DNA of 64,000 nucleotides from Tiliqua scincoides (Eukaryota; Chordata; Lepidosauria; Squamata; Scincidae): assembly GCF_035046505.1 (NCBI RefSeq), contig NC_089822.1, positions 41,705,159 through 41,769,158 on the forward strand. The letters run 5' to 3'. Positions 23,122 through 33,990 of the stretch are shown here, piece after piece (the stretch's first letter is position 1; each line of letters starts with the position of its first letter). Position numbers and translations under genes: made by a program. The notes beneath the pieces were generated by a model. The model made no database searches and was not told where the DNA came from. It saw only the letters and a list, made by a program, of their open reading frames with translations.

Positions 23122-23368
23122 TATTAGCTACCTAGACATATTTTAACATATTTGTTAAAACACACAAAGGAGTGAATTTAACTGACTTCTGCTCCAGAGA
23201 ACGGAGTACTCTGTGGATAACTACTCCTGCAAATTTTATTTACAAAGCTGTAATGGGAAAATTCTATATTATAAATGCTTTACTCACAGGTTTTAGACCA
23301 ATGTTTCTCTTCTAAATCAGTCTTTTCAGTGCTTCCTATCAACTTTACTTACTGATGACTTTTTTCAG

Positions 23369-23590
23369 ATATCGCTAGAATACCCATTCCGAAAAACTGC
23401 AGTGGATATTCATTGATGCCTTTGGTAGAAGACAAAGCAAAAGAAGCCCCATCCAGAAGACTGCGTCCTACTTGGGTTCTGAGTGAGTTCCATGGCTGCA
23501 ATGTGAATTCCTCAGCCTACATGTTACGAACTGACAAATGGAAATACATAGCTTATTCAAATGGTCGTTCAGTGCCTCCTCAGCTATTTG
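23369..23590 (+). CDS. ARSK: ARSK exon (fourth in window)
   Basis: The exon runs from TTTTTCAG to a GTATGT donor with phase 1 split codons at both ends. It encodes 73 whole residues including RIPIPKNCSGYSLMPL, then WVLSEFHGCNVNSSAYMLRT, then DKWKYIAYSNG. NCS and NSS glycosylation sites are present. The WILSEFHGCNVN string is a distinctive ARSK feature. The segment joins the main domain to the C-terminal subdomain. Confidence 0.95.
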
Positions 23591-23628
23591 GTATGTTTAC
23601 TGCTTGATCAAATGTTTAGTCTAATTCA

Positions 23629-23955
23629 CAGGCCTACAAAATTGAGGGTCAGAAAAGTTTTCCCAAATTTTATGGTGGTTTGATATGAATTTGGGGTGCC
23701 AATTCCAAAAATGGCATCCATTTTGCCTGATCACATCTAGTTTTGGAGATATAGTATAGTGAATGGCTCAAGCAGCTTCCTCATGAGGAAGCCATGGTGT
23801 ATGCTGCCTCATGAGGAAGCTGCTTGAACCATTCACTAAAGAGGCTATGCCATGTCTCCAAAACTAGATGTGATAGGGCAAAACGGATTTTTGGAATCAG
23901 CACCCCAAATATACTCAGGAATTGGTGTAAAGGAAGCAAAATGTGTGTTGGCCTG
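23629..23955. repeat. Palindromic MITE family C, copy 1
   Basis: The element begins CAGGCCTACAAAATTGAGGG and ends in GTTGGCCTG. Long arms containing TTTGGAGATATAGTATAG and its complement face each other around a centre of CTTCCTCATGAGGAAG repeats. A second copy is at 50905-51224. It starts 38 bases after an ARSK exon. The superfamily is not determined. Confidence 0.8.
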
Positions 23956-25011
23956 ATCTTCATGAGCAGAATGGTGCATCTGAGTGTTGCACTAGTACAG
24001 CCATATGTCTCTCACCTTACACCAACACAGGATACTTAAGATTGCATCTTACATTTAGGGGTGGCCCAGCCATGAAGTGTGCTGAACACGTTGCCTCAGG
24101 TAGTGAGTGGAGGGAAGTGGCAAGCTGGTGGGGGATGTCCTGCATCCTGTGTATTCCCATGTGCCACCTTCCCAGCCAATTGAGTGCCTTGCTGCTCCTT
24201 CCAGCTGTCCCATCCTTGTGTGCTCTCCAAGTATGTGAGAAGAAAGTAGGGAGGACTTATCTCCTCCTGTGTTGCCTCCATTGATGCTTCTTATAAAATC
24301 TCTAGCAGAGAGAACGGTGGGAGTGGAGAGGTTCAACTCCTAAGATTCTCCCTCCAAACCATTTCACAAAAAATGGCAGTGGAGCTGAAGTTGGAGAACA
24401 AAGATTCTGAGACACAAGGAGGACAAAGATTATGAGACACAAGCTAGAGAGTAGAGAGGTGATAGTGTGCTAGCAGGTGTGGGGTGGAATTTGGGGTGAA
24501 TTCAGGTGGATTGGCTTGCACTACCACTATTCACTATCTTATAAAATATCTCAAAGTAGCAAGCAAACAAAAATTAGTAAAAAGCAGCAGAGCACAAAAA
24601 CCACACAACAGATTTTTAAAAAGAAATTAAATTTTAAAAATCTCAAAAAACTAACAGTGATCAGAAAAACAGGAAAATAACCTTCCAAATGCCCATATAG
24701 GAGATCAGGGGACAGCAAAAATCAGCTGACTTCAAAGTGTCTTCCTCAAGGATTTTTGCCTGGCATCTAAAGACAGATAGTGTTGCAGTAGGCAGGTCTT
24801 CCTGGGAGAGGCATTTCATGAAGTTAGTTCCACTTCTGAGAAAGCTCTGTACCTCGTAGACTGAACTTCCTAGTAGGCTGAACTTCCACCAGCAGGGGCA
24901 CACAGAGCAGGACCTCAGATTTTGAACAGAGAGCATAAGTGTGGGAGAAGGACATCCCATTTATAAATCCTTGAGTGAATCAGAATCATCCTTTGCAACA
25001 GTCTAAGGCTA
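23956..25011. other. ARSK intron, nothing recognised
   Basis: Contains an A-rich stretch near 24560-24680. No exon or repeat end was supported. Confidence 0.4.
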
Positions 25012-25625
25012 CAATCCTATCCACACTTTCCTGGGAGTACCCCCTATTGACTATAATGGGACTTACGTACTTCAGCCTAGAAAAGAGATGCCTGAGGGGG
25101 GACATGATTGAGACATACAAAATTATGCAGGGGATGGACAGAGTAGATAGGGAGATGCTCTTTACACTCTCACATAACACCAGAACCAGGGGACATCCAC
25201 TAAAATTGAGTGTTCGGAGAGTTAGAACAGAAAGAGAAAATATTTCTTTACTCAGCGTGTGGTTGGTCTGTGGAACTCCTTGCCACAGGATGTGGTGATG
25301 GCATCTGGCCTGGACGCCTTTAAAAGGGGATTGGACAAGTTTCTGGAGGAAAAATCCATTACGGGGTACAAGCCATGATGTGTATGTGCAACCTCCTGAT
25401 TTTAGAGATGGGCTATGTCAGAAGGCCAGATGCAAGGGAGGACACCAGGATGAGGGCTCTTGTTATCTGGTGTGCCCCTTGTTATCTGGTGTGCTCCCTG
25501 GGGCATTTGGTGGGCCGCTGAGAGATACAGGAAGCTGGACTAGATGGGCCTATGGCCTGATCCAGTGGGGCTGTTCTTATGTTCTTATGTTACTTCTAAG
25601 TAGACATGCATAGGATTGGGCTGTA
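25012..25625 (+). repeat. Family A MITE split by a CR1 insertion
   Basis: The left half (CAATCCTATCCACACTTTCC to GGGACTTAC) ends near 25057. The right half resumes with TTACTTCTAAGTAGACATGC near 25590 and runs to AGGATTGGGCTGTAA. The two halves read continuously once the CR1 between them is set aside, so the CR1 is younger than the MITE. Confidence 0.85.
25060..25589 (+). mobile_element. CR1 LINE 3' fragment
   Basis: The insertion begins in the C-terminal part of the reverse-transcriptase frame (LEKRCLRGDMIETYKIMQGM, then DRVDREMLFTLSHNTRTRGH) and ends in the CR1 tail with TTCTTATGTTCTTATG. It is strongly similar to the CR1 at 5993-8866. A TTAC at the right junction may be a short duplication of the target. 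Confidence 0.92.
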
Positions 25626-25778
25626 ACTCACTGCAGAAAAAATATGAGTGTTAACTCAAAATACAATATATGGAGCCCTGAAAGGAAGGGTGGGAATATA
25701 TCCAAAGTGTACTGAGAATACTGGGGGGGACAGACAGGTAAGAGCACCTACTCTTCAGTACCTTAGGTGCCTAGCCCA

Positions 25779-26293
25779 CAGCCCAATCCTGAGGTACCTG
25801 GGGCATTTGGTTGCAACTGCACTGAGAACAGCTCCCGCTGCATTCTGTGCTCCTCAGCCTGCCGCAGGTGGCAGCTCGGGAGAAGGGAACTTTCATCCCC
25901 TTCTCCCAGGTAAGGGAAGAAGCCCCACAATGGGGCTACTCACTAGGTAAAGGCATTCATGTAGGGTGCTGAGGCCCACATGAATGCCTTGGATTCAGTG
26001 GAGCAGAGCTCCATGGGACCCGCCTCCCTCCCTCCCCCAGCATGCCTCCCCCCTCCCCAGAATGCCTCCTCCCCACCCCCCTCCCTGGCCCCACTTATTG
26101 TGCTGTGGCTCGGTGGGTCATGAGACCGCCAAGCAGCGGAGGATGGGTGCCTGCCTGGCGCTAGCCCAGTGCCAGCCAGCACTGGGCTAGCACAGGTGCT
26201 AGCCCGGCGGTAAGCTTCGCAGACATGCCTCACAGCACGTTTGTGACAGTGTGCTCCGGCGATAAGCCAGAGCGCCGAGCTCAGGATTGGCCT
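25779..26293. repeat. Family E inverted-end element, copy 1
   Basis: GC-rich element of about 515 bp starting CAGCCCAATCCTGAGG and ending CTCAGGATTGGCCTC. It shares its layout with elements at 28981 and 30831, including GAAGCCCCACAATGGGGCT. The ends resemble those of families A and B. Confidence 0.65.
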
Positions 26294-26585
26294 CCCAGTT
26301 TCCTACGACTATAAGCCTGGATTTGTATCTGGGACTGCAGGCCTTACAAGCATACACTTAACTACAAAATTGTAGTTCCTCCTGAATTGAGTGATGGGGT
26401 TAGATGGTCTGGGAATGTTCTTGACCCAAAGACATGAAGCGCAGAAATTGTGGCATGTTGTGGTTCAAGCTTGTGTGAGACAGCTAGTGGCATTGCTAAC
26501 ATGGTTATGTAGGCTGTGGGTCAGTGGTTATTGAGTTTCTTGCTTTACTAAGTGAGAGTTCTGGTTTCAACTTTCATTACTTATT

Positions 26586-26683
26586 AAGGCTCAAATCCTA
26601 TACACACTTACTTGATAGTGAGTCCCACTCAAATCAATTGGACTTACTTCTGAGTAGACATGCATAGGCCTGTGCTGTAAGTT
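26586..26683 (+). repeat. Family A MITE
   Basis: Carries AAATCCTATACACACTTACT at the left and TACTTCTGAGTAGACATGCA at the right, around a degenerate CCCACT...AATTGG centre. Confidence 0.8.
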
Positions 26684-26882
26684 GATCATATTTTCTTATG
26701 ATTTTCATACTTTTACATTTAAAATAACTATTTAAAAATTCAGACACAAACTGTAACATAGTACTTTTATTACAACCTGCAAATATGTAGAGTAGAATTA
26801 TATATAGCACTTGAGCAGTGTGGAGCAAACCAATTGTGATGAGTGTGCAACTATAAAAAAGGAACAAACTAGGATGTCAGCA

Positions 26883-26947
26883 CCAGGATTTGATCTTGGA
26901 TCTCCTGATTCCTAATGAAGTGCGTTTTACCACTTCTGAGATTACCT
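26883..26947 (-). other. tRNA-like relic
   Basis: The minus strand reads CTCAGAAGTGGTAAAACGCA (A-box region), then TTCATTAGGAATCAGGAG, then GATCAAATCCTGG (a good B-box match). Spacing is that of a tRNA, but the acceptor stem is not closed. It is a tRNA-derived repeat or pseudogene. Confidence 0.4.
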
Positions 26948-27104
26948 GCTTTGATCTAGTTTTTGTACTCTTTCTTCAATGGCTGTGCCTCTTCCTTCTT
27001 AAGCCCATGCACATTTCTGTTAAAAATCAATTATTTTAATAACATGGATGGCTATGTGTGACATTGTGAGATACAGAAAACATAGGAACTGTGGGCAGGT
27101 GTTA

Positions 27105-27190
27105 GACTTGAGAGATAACGCCTACCAGGAACCGGATCTGATTACCCCTTTCACAGCGCAGCACTGTAAACCATTGACCTACGCTGATGA
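27105..27190 (-). other. Possible second tRNA-like relic
   Basis: The minus strand has GTAGGTCAATGGTTTACAGT resembling an A box, then CTGCGCTGTG resembling an anticodon arm, and CCGGTTCC as a weak B box. Base pairing of the stems was not convincing. Confidence 0.25.
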
Positions 27191-27429
27191 GGCAGATGCC
27201 ACAACAAGAGAGCTATTAGTCTTCTCTATAATTCTGACTAGCTAGGATTTGGTTGGAGTTAACAGGGATAAGGAAATGTGAGATGTTGTCAGCAAGCCAG
27301 GAGCGATGCTGAGGCATCCAACCTGAGTTCCCCCCCCCCAATGGCGTGTAGAGTTATACCAGTGTTGTGTTGTGATTGGTGGAGGAACTGCACAATTGCT
27401 GTGGACTAAAATTGTGTTATAGTTCCCGC

Positions 27430-27525
27430 ACTTACAATGCAATTCTATGTATGTATACTCAGAACTAAATGTCACTGTGTTCTATGGCACTTACTCCTAG
27501 GTGTGTGCCTAGGATTGCAGCTGCT
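27430..27525 (-). repeat. Family A MITE, decayed
   Basis: Left tip GCAATTCTATGTATG, TATACTCAGAACTAAATG, then GCACTTACTCCTAGGTGTG and TAGGATTGCAGC. It lies about 180 bases before the last ARSK exon. Confidence 0.75.
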
Positions 27526-27708
27526 ATGACCTTATAACTATTATTGTGGTGATAAAGGGCTAGTGATTGATCAAATGATACTCTTTAGCTTATGCAGGTA
27601 CAAACACAGGTGTGGCCATCTTTGGGCCATAGAATCAGGCTACCTCATGTTTTTACTAAGGAAGTTTCAAATAATTCATATTATTTGTTTTTTCCTTCTT
27701 TGGTACAG

Positions 27709-27989
27709 ATCTCTCTGCTGATCCAGATGAACTTACAAATGTAGCGACCAAGTTTCCAGCAATCACAGAATCATTGAACAAAAAGCTTCTCTCCATAGTT
27801 GACTATCCCAAAGTCTCTGCCAAGGTACAAGAATACAACAAGCAGCAGTTTATCAACTGGAAACAAAATTTAGGCCAAAACTATTCAGAAACTATAGCTA
27901 ACCTCAGATGGCATCAGGACTGGAAGAAGAACCCAAAGAAGTATGAATATGCAATTGATAGGTGGATTAAAGGGGATGTGGACGTATGA
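27709..27989 (+). CDS. ARSK: ARSK last exon, C-terminus
   Basis: The exon begins after TTGGTACAG with a split aspartate codon and ends at TGA. It encodes DLSADPDELTNVATKFPA, then LLSIVDYPKVSAKVQEYNKQ, then SETIANLRWHQDWKKNPKKY and a short tail GDVDV. The DPDELTN motif marks the start of the C-terminal subdomain of sulfatases, and an NYS glycosylation site is visible. The five exons in the window account for about 392 residues against 536 in human ARSK as I recall it. The tail is slightly shorter and different from the human THMNPRAV end. Confidence 0.95.
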
Positions 27990-28440
27990 AGTATCTTAAA
28001 TGAGAGTGACTGCTCCTAATAACTTTCTTTTGAAGGGGGCACTGCTCATGTAATGAGCAGTGATCTCTTACTGTTACAGAGATGGGGAGTGGGCCATTGG
28101 ATCCCTATCCAGTATCCCCTCCTACCTCAACATGCAAATTCATTCTGCTGGCTGTACCTACTGTTAAGCATTACATCAGTATAAACAGTAGGTAATGCTA
28201 ACTCAGTTCCCACTTAACTAGAGTTTGCTAACCAAACCCTGGTTTACAATCCTGGTTAAGAGATAACCCTCTTTACTATTATCCATAGTGCTTACAATGA
28301 TTAACTGTGGTAAAACCTGACGAGAAATTTATACTGGGAAGAGAACTTGTGATTCACTCCCAGTTTTTGAACCATGATTAAGAGATCACTGCTTGTTACA
28401 TCTGCCCAAGCCCAAAGAGTATATTCAGCAAATAAAAACA
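27990..28440 (+). other. ARSK: ARSK 3' UTR, probable
   Basis: Unique sequence follows the stop codon. The first AATAAA is at 28431-28436, which would give a 3' UTR of about 460 bases. Further AATAAA-like strings occur near 28620-28650, next to an L2-like segment (CTGCCTTGGGGGCCTCTTTG), so a longer transcript is possible. Confidence 0.5.
28431..28436 (+). terminator. ARSK: Candidate ARSK poly(A) signal
   Basis: Canonical AATAAA, the first on this strand after the ARSK stop codon. Confidence 0.5.
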
Positions 28441-28924
28441 GTATATACTTGCAATAACTCTTTTACTACAATATCACATTTGCAACCACAAATTTATCTA
28501 ATTGAAAACTTAACTCTCTTAAAGTAAAATTTATCCAATTTTAATATTTTACTTTTAATATGTTATAAGCTGCCTTGGGGGCCTCTTTGGAGTAAGACAA
28601 ATAGGCTATAAATGCTTTGAAAATAAAGAAATTGAATAAAGAAATAAAACAAGCACTGAACTCTAGCATAATGTCTAGTATTAAAATCTGTACTGGCACA
28701 AAGTGCTCTCAAATAAGATAATCCCAGTCTTGCTATTGGACCATTTCACTGTCAAAAATTATTATGTATCAGGATCTTCCACATAGACTACTTTCACCTC
28801 TTGCTACCTATTTATGGCTATAATATGTGCCTTACATATTTGTTTACTTTTTGCCCGACTTCTAATTCAAAATCAAAGGTGAATTATTAATGGAAACCAA
28901 TGGGAAACGAAGCATGTCACACCA

Positions 28925-28980
28925 ATAATGCAATCCTTTGTCTTCTCAGAAGTAAGCCCTATTGGGTTCAATGGTACTTA
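28925..28980 (-). repeat. Family A MITE, partial
   Basis: GCAATCC tip, TCTCAGAAGTAAGCCCTATT and GGTACTTACA are present. The other arm is replaced by the start of a family E element. Confidence 0.7.
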
Positions 28981-29443
28981 CAGCCCAATCCTAAGCTTCC
29001 CAGCACCTGCTGAAGCAGCAGTGCCAAAGTGGCTACTGCTGTATCCAGCAGACACTGGGAAGCTGCTGGGAGTCTCCTCGGTGGAAGAGGATTTTTGTCC
29101 CCTTCCCCTGGGGAAAGCCCCAAGTCCCACAATGGAGCTTCTCAAGTCTGCGTCAGCTATTTTGGTGGCTTGGACTTGACAAACTCTCTCCATGGGTCCC
29201 ACCCCCTTCCTACCCCGCTTCCTCCCGCCACCCTGCCCTCCAGAGGCCACACCACCTCCCAGCGGCCTCACTTAGCCCCAACAGTATCCTCCATTTGCTG
29301 GTGCTGGGCCTGGTGCCTGACTGGTACAGGCCAAGCACCAGCACTCCCTACTCGCCAGGTGCTGTGAACGTGCTTTATGGCTCATTTACCGAACCCAGTA
29401 CCAGGGCTCAGCACCAGTGTTGGGTGAGTTTAGGATTAGGCCC
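28981..29443. repeat. Family E inverted-end element, copy 2
   Basis: Starts CAGCCCAATCCTAAGC and ends GTTTAGGATTAGGCCC. Interior matches copies at 25779 and 30831, including GAAAGCCCCAAGTCCCACAA and CAGCACCAGTGTTGGG. It abuts the family A fragment on its left. Confidence 0.7.
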
Positions 29444-29480
29444 TTAATCTCAGGCAAGTGTGTATAGAGTAGCAGCCTAA

Positions 29481-29655
29481 GGGCCCAATCCTATCCAATT
29501 TTCCAGCACCAGTGCAGCCGCAATGCAACCCCAAGGTAAGGGAACAAATGTTCCCATACCTTAAGGAAGCCCCTGGGACTGCCTCCCCACTACTGGATGC
29601 AGTGCATGCCCCATTGGCACAGCTGCACTGACACTCGAAAATTGGATAGGATTGC
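29481..29655. repeat. Family B MITE, right tip overwritten
   Basis: TAA precedes GGGCCCAATCCTATCC. The body is complete to ATTGGATAGGATTG, where a family A element begins. Confidence 0.85.
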
Positions 29656-29745
29656 TGCAGTCCTATGCACATTTAACCTGGGAGTAAGCCCCATTGATCA
29701 CAATAGGATTTACTTCTGAGTAGACATGCCTAGGCTTGGGCTGCA
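29656..29745 (+). repeat. Family A MITE
   Basis: GCAGTCCTATGCACATTTAA, then CTGGGAGTAAGCCCCATTG, TACTTCTGAGTAGACATGCC and TTGGGCTGCAA. It joins the preceding family B copy at the shared AGGATTG tip. Confidence 0.85.
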
Positions 29746-30199
29746 AGGTATGTTGTTGGACTGTTTTAATTGTGGCATCTTCAGTTTCCCATTAGCTTTG
29801 ATTGATAATTCACTTTTGATTTTTAAAGGAGAGTCTTTAGTCTGCAAATGGGAAAACTGGGAACATAATTCTTCAGACCTGTTGTGTGAAAGTTCACTTT
29901 AGGACTTTGTATTGAATTATAGGTGGTTCTAAGGGATAATCTTCTAGTATAGATACATGTTTTTGGAGAGTCTGAAAATTAAATCCCTATTCCTCATTCA
30001 TAAGTCAGAGTTACCATGCTTAACACAGCACACTGTGTACACACAAACTTTTGGACCAGGTATTTTGCTATAATAGTACATAGAGAACGATCTCCCAGAG
30101 AGGCTGGTTTAGAACTGTCTAAAAGCTATTCTGTGAAGCAGAATTGGTCAGTTTCTTTTTATTTTCTAAAGTTGAATTACCTTGCTGTTCATTAATATA

Positions 30200-30409
30200 C
30201 AAGGGCTATTCTGAAACTAAGTACCACTTGGCCACTGTGTTCTGGGACCTGAAAGGAGGACAATCACCTGGGAGGCAGGAGAACAAAAGGAGAAGAACTG
30301 TGGACATGAGGCTACTTCTTCTGCATGACAGTGCAGGCACACACACAGGGTTTTCCTTGGTCTTGTTTTTTTAACAGCCAAGCTGTACTTAGTTTCAGAA
30401 TAGCCTTCG
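30200..30409. mobile_element. Mariner-like MITE
   Basis: Left end CAAGGGCTATTCTGAAACTA and right end TAGTTTCAGAATAGCCTTCG are inverted repeats of about 25 bp with one or two mismatches. TA flanks both sides (30198-30199 and 30410-30411), as expected for Tc1/mariner insertion. The 160-bp interior has no coding capacity. Confidence 0.85.
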
Positions 30410-30689
30410 TACATTAAATATTATTGGTTGACCTATGCTTGTCTATATTACAATGTATTTAAAATGTTCTCTTCATACCTGCACCTCTGCCTTTGAATAA
30501 GACATTTTTCTTGTTACAATACTCCAGAATACTATAATTGAGATAGTGATGTGTTAACACTTGTAGGCAGAAGAGCTGAATATGTATATGCACATACAGT
30601 CAGGAGAACCTGTTACATTTTAAACATAGGATTTTTAAGCCAAAAAATGAAAAATCCATGGTGATAGCATTGTGTGAATTGAGACTGAA

Positions 30690-30785
30690 TCCTATGCATA
30701 CTTTCCTGAGAGTAAACCCCACTGAAGTCCATGGAACTTACTTCTGAGTAGACAAGCAAGACAATTGTGCTCTAAGACAATTGTG
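30690..30785 (+). repeat. Family A MITE
   Basis: GAATCCTATGCATACTTTCC, GAGAGTAAACCCCACTGAAG and TACTTCTGAGTAGACAAGCA are present. The right end carries a short local duplication of AAGACAATTGTGCTCT. Confidence 0.8.
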
Positions 30786-30830
30786 CTCTAAGGCTGGTTG
30801 CATCAGCAGTTCCTTATTTCTGCTAGCTAA

Positions 30831-31323
30831 CAGCCCAATACTGTAGCTGGCAGCTCCGCCAACTGCAGCAGTGCCAAAACAACTACCACTGCATCCAGCA
30901 GTGCTGCCAAGGCTGCCAGAGATCTCAGAGAAAGGGACCTCACCCAAGGGAAAGCACCAAGCCCTGCAATGGGGCTTCTTGTCTGTGCTGGCTATTTTAC
31001 CACCACAGGCTTGAGAGACTCCATGTTGGGCCTTCTGGCCCGACATGAAGTTCAGGATCTGGAGGAGCAGAGCTCCACCTGTCCCACCCTGTTCCTCCTC
31101 CACACCACCTTCCCCCACCCTGTTCCACCCACTCCCTGCCTCCCCGAAACTACTTACTGCTGGAGCACCAGCCAGCCTTCCACAGGGCACTGAGGCTCAG
31201 CACCGACTGGTGCTGACCCAGTGCTGGCAGCCCCTCTCCAGATGCTGCAGATGTGACTTACAGCACATTTATGATACCCAGCACTGATGCTAGAGCACTG
31301 CAAAAGGTCAGGATTGTACCCTC
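30831..31323. repeat. Family E inverted-end element, copy 3
   Basis: Starts CAGCCCAATACTGTAGC and ends GTCAGGATTGTACCCTC. Interior shares GCACCAAGCCCTGCAATGGG and the GTGCTGGCTATTTT segment with copy 2. It is followed directly by a family B copy. Confidence 0.7.
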
Positions 31324-31324
31324 C

Positions 31325-31490
31325 GGGCCCAATACTATCCAATATTCCAGTGCTGCTGCAGTTGTGCCAGTGGGGTGTACGCTGCATCGTGTGGTGGAGG
31401 GGCAGTCACTGGTATGGGAACATTTGTTTCTTTACCACGGAGCTGCACTGTGGCTACACCGGAACTGGAAAGTTGGATAGGATTGGGTCC
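31325..31490. repeat. Family B MITE
   Basis: Termini GGGCCCAATACTATCC and GGATAGGATTGGGTCC. The core has lost part of the CCTCCTCAAGG segment relative to other copies. Confidence 0.85.
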
Positions 31491-32305
31491 TAAGACTGTA
31501 AACTTTTTCAAAACTGTATTAAGTTTTATCTTACTGCATTGTATCCAAGTACTAGTTTTCTTCCAGTATATGCTGTCTGAATACTTGTCCACAGATTAAC
31601 ACAGTATGTAATTTCAGTTTATGAATGGGAAGCATATTGTTACATTTCAGTTTCTGTAAATACCCAGAGATGTTTGTGTGCAATTCCTTTCTACCCTTAA
31701 ATGTTATCTCCCAGGCAACAGTTGTCCTTTTCATTTTATTATATTAGAATTAGAGTCTTTTCCTCTAGCTCAACAAAGGCAAGGACAAAGAAGGAGTAAC
31801 TCAGAAAAAATGAGATTCTGTTTGCAATCCATGGAGGGGGGAAGCGGTTCTCTCTCCTGCTCCCTCTTCACTTCCCACAATACCAACGTTCTGGAATCTG
31901 AAATGGTGGGACTTGTGCAGCTTCAAACATTTATCTTTTATTACAGAAACGAAAGAGCAACATCATTTAGATCAATGTTCCTCTTCCTAAGGATGCTGAA
32001 CTATTCCTACTTGAAGCAATTCCGCCTTTCAAAGGAGCAACAGGTCTCATGGCTGGAATTAATTTAACATTAACAGAAGCTTGAATTGTAACCAGGCAAG
32101 TAGGCCTGTTTCTTTTAAACACTTTCTCTTGAAAAATAAGAGATGCAATTTGTAACAATAGAATCTGAAAATAAAATACCATCCATGTACCACTGAATGA
32201 AATATTTACGCCATTAACAGCCTTTGTACAGCTCCAGATACATTTACATGGTACATTTACATAAATACTATATGTATACATATTTACATATATAAATACA
32301 TTCTG
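31491..32305. other. Intergenic, nothing recognised
   Basis: Between ARSK and GPR150. No supported feature. Confidence 0.4.
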
Positions 32306-32309
32306 TATT

Positions 32310-32475
32310 TATTATTATTAACAGTATTTATATACCGCTTTTCAACTAAAAGTTCACAAAGCGGTTTACAGAGAAAAATCAAATAACTAATGGCTCCCTG
32401 TCCCCAAAGGGCTCACAATCTAAAAAGATGCAAAAAGAACACCAGCAGACAGCCACTAAAACAGACACTGCTGGG
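32310..32475 (-). mobile_element. L2-like LINE 3' end
   Basis: The reverse complement reads GATTGTGAGCCCTTTGGGGA, then GTAAACCGCTTTGTGAAC and AAAAGCGGTATATAAATAC, the standard 3' end of L2-like elements in reptiles and mammals. Only the last 160 bases are present. Confidence 0.65.
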
Positions 32476-32939
32476 GTGTATTTACATAATACAGTAAATT
32501 CCATTGCAAGAGATATCTCAAAGTTGCAACCTATTCTCCTGTAGTGAAAATGTGGATGTTCCCATTTACTTTGAACACAAGTAATAAAGAAAACATTTGG
32601 GAAATACAGAGATAGAAATATTTGCTAGCATGACCACTGCCAACCTAAACACATTTCTTTGTCAATAAGGCTTTCAGCCCCAAGCAACTGCTTAAAGTAA
32701 AAACTAGATCTGAAATAGTCATTGACTTAACTGGCCTTCTTTAATTTGGAAAAAGTTGTGTGATTTTACTGTAGACTTCCATTGGATCAAGTCTCACTAA
32801 AGCTCAGTCTCACACAGCCTGTAGTTTGCAGGGGTGTAGTGAATGGGGAAGGTAGGCGGAGCTCCAGTTCTTCTAGAGTAGGGCTTAGCTAAGAAGGAGG
32901 CAAATGGACACATTTGCCTGGGACACCTGTTAAGATCTA

Positions 32940-33119
32940 GGGCCCCAATCCTATCCAATTTTCCAGTGCCAGTGCAGCTGTGCCAATGCCCCATGCACTG
33001 CATCCTGTGGTGGGGAGGCAGTCCCAGAGGCCTCCTTAACATAAGGGAACATTTGTTCCCTTACATTGGGGTTGCATTGCAGCTGCACCAGCGCTTGAAA
33101 ATTGGATAGGTTTGGGCCC
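32940..33119. repeat. Family B MITE
   Basis: Left GGGCCCCAATCCTATCC and right GGATAGGTTTGGGCCC with CTA before and TAG after. The body is nearly identical to the family consensus. Confidence 0.85.
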
Positions 33120-33797
33120 TAGGAGGCCACAATCTTTTCCAAGAGGTATTAGGTAGCTCATGTTACATAAAAGCTAAAAATGTATGCAGATTTTCCTGGT
33201 AATAACTTGTGTTGAACACACCTGAACGCTTATGAGTAAGCATTCATATGCTACCACTCTGATATATTTTATATTTATCTGGTATTTTTAAATTCCATTT
33301 TTCAACTTTTATACCCTTATTTGAAACTACTGCAACCCACTCAGAATTTGGCATGAAATGAGCTCATCTTTAAAAGAAGTATTACAACTTTCAAAAGAGA
33401 AGTAAACAACAGTATGCTGGAAAAAAAATTGAATGCATTTGTACAGTCTTTTTGGGGTGGGTGTATGGAGAGCAGCTAGTGTCATGAGGAGCTCCTACAC
33501 TTCAGAATGTACCATTAAGCCACTGGTTTTCTGCGCCTGGGCTATGCGCAGTTTGAGCAAGCACAAAGTGCCTGTTTCTCACTAAGAAGCAACCACCAGT
33601 TCTAGCCAGGCGCCTTAGGGTGCACTAGAAGGTCTTTCAGATCAGGATGCATTAATAGGTGACTTGCTTGACCTCAGCACCTGTTGTTTTCCAAACCAAG
33701 TACCAAGTAGGTGCCATAGGAGGCAGAGGTCCTAGGATCCATTTGGGTTCACATAGCTACTTGTATCCTCCTGGCATGTTGTCCAAGACCGGCATTT
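33120..33797. other. Region downstream of GPR150, nothing recognised
   Basis: No convincing poly(A) signal for GPR150 (TTTATT on this strand) was found close to the gene. Confidence 0.35.
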
Positions 33798-33957
33798 GAG
33801 CCCAATCCTCTGCATGTTAACTCAGAAGTAAGTTCCATTAGTCAGGACTGCAGCTTCAGAGCCTAATCTTATGCATATCTACTCAGAAGTAAGCCCCATT
33901 ACAGTCAATTATAGTCAATGGGGCTTACTCCCAGGAAAGTGTGGACGGGGCTGTAGC
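33798..33957 (-). repeat. Two adjacent family A MITEs, first partial
   Basis: A half copy (CCCAATCCTCTGCATGTTAA, then ACTCAGAAGTAAGTTCC) is followed by a full copy from about 33858 (CTACTCAGAAGTAAGCCCC to TACTCCCAGGAAAGTGTGG). The centre of the second copy has a duplicated CAGTCAATTATAGTCAATGG. The pair ends 33 bases before the GPR150 stop codon, so it would lie in the GPR150 3' UTR. Confidence 0.8.
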
Positions 33958-33990
33958 TTTTGTTTGCATCTGCTGCGGTCTCTTCGCCCC

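Noticed and set aside
24477-24680. 67-codon lysine-rich plus-strand ORF
   Set aside because: An A-rich intronic stretch with no homology or splice context.
26883-27190. Two tRNA genes in an ARSK intron
   Set aside because: A and B box-like strings are present, but acceptor stems do not pair and one B box is weak. Kept only as low-confidence relics.
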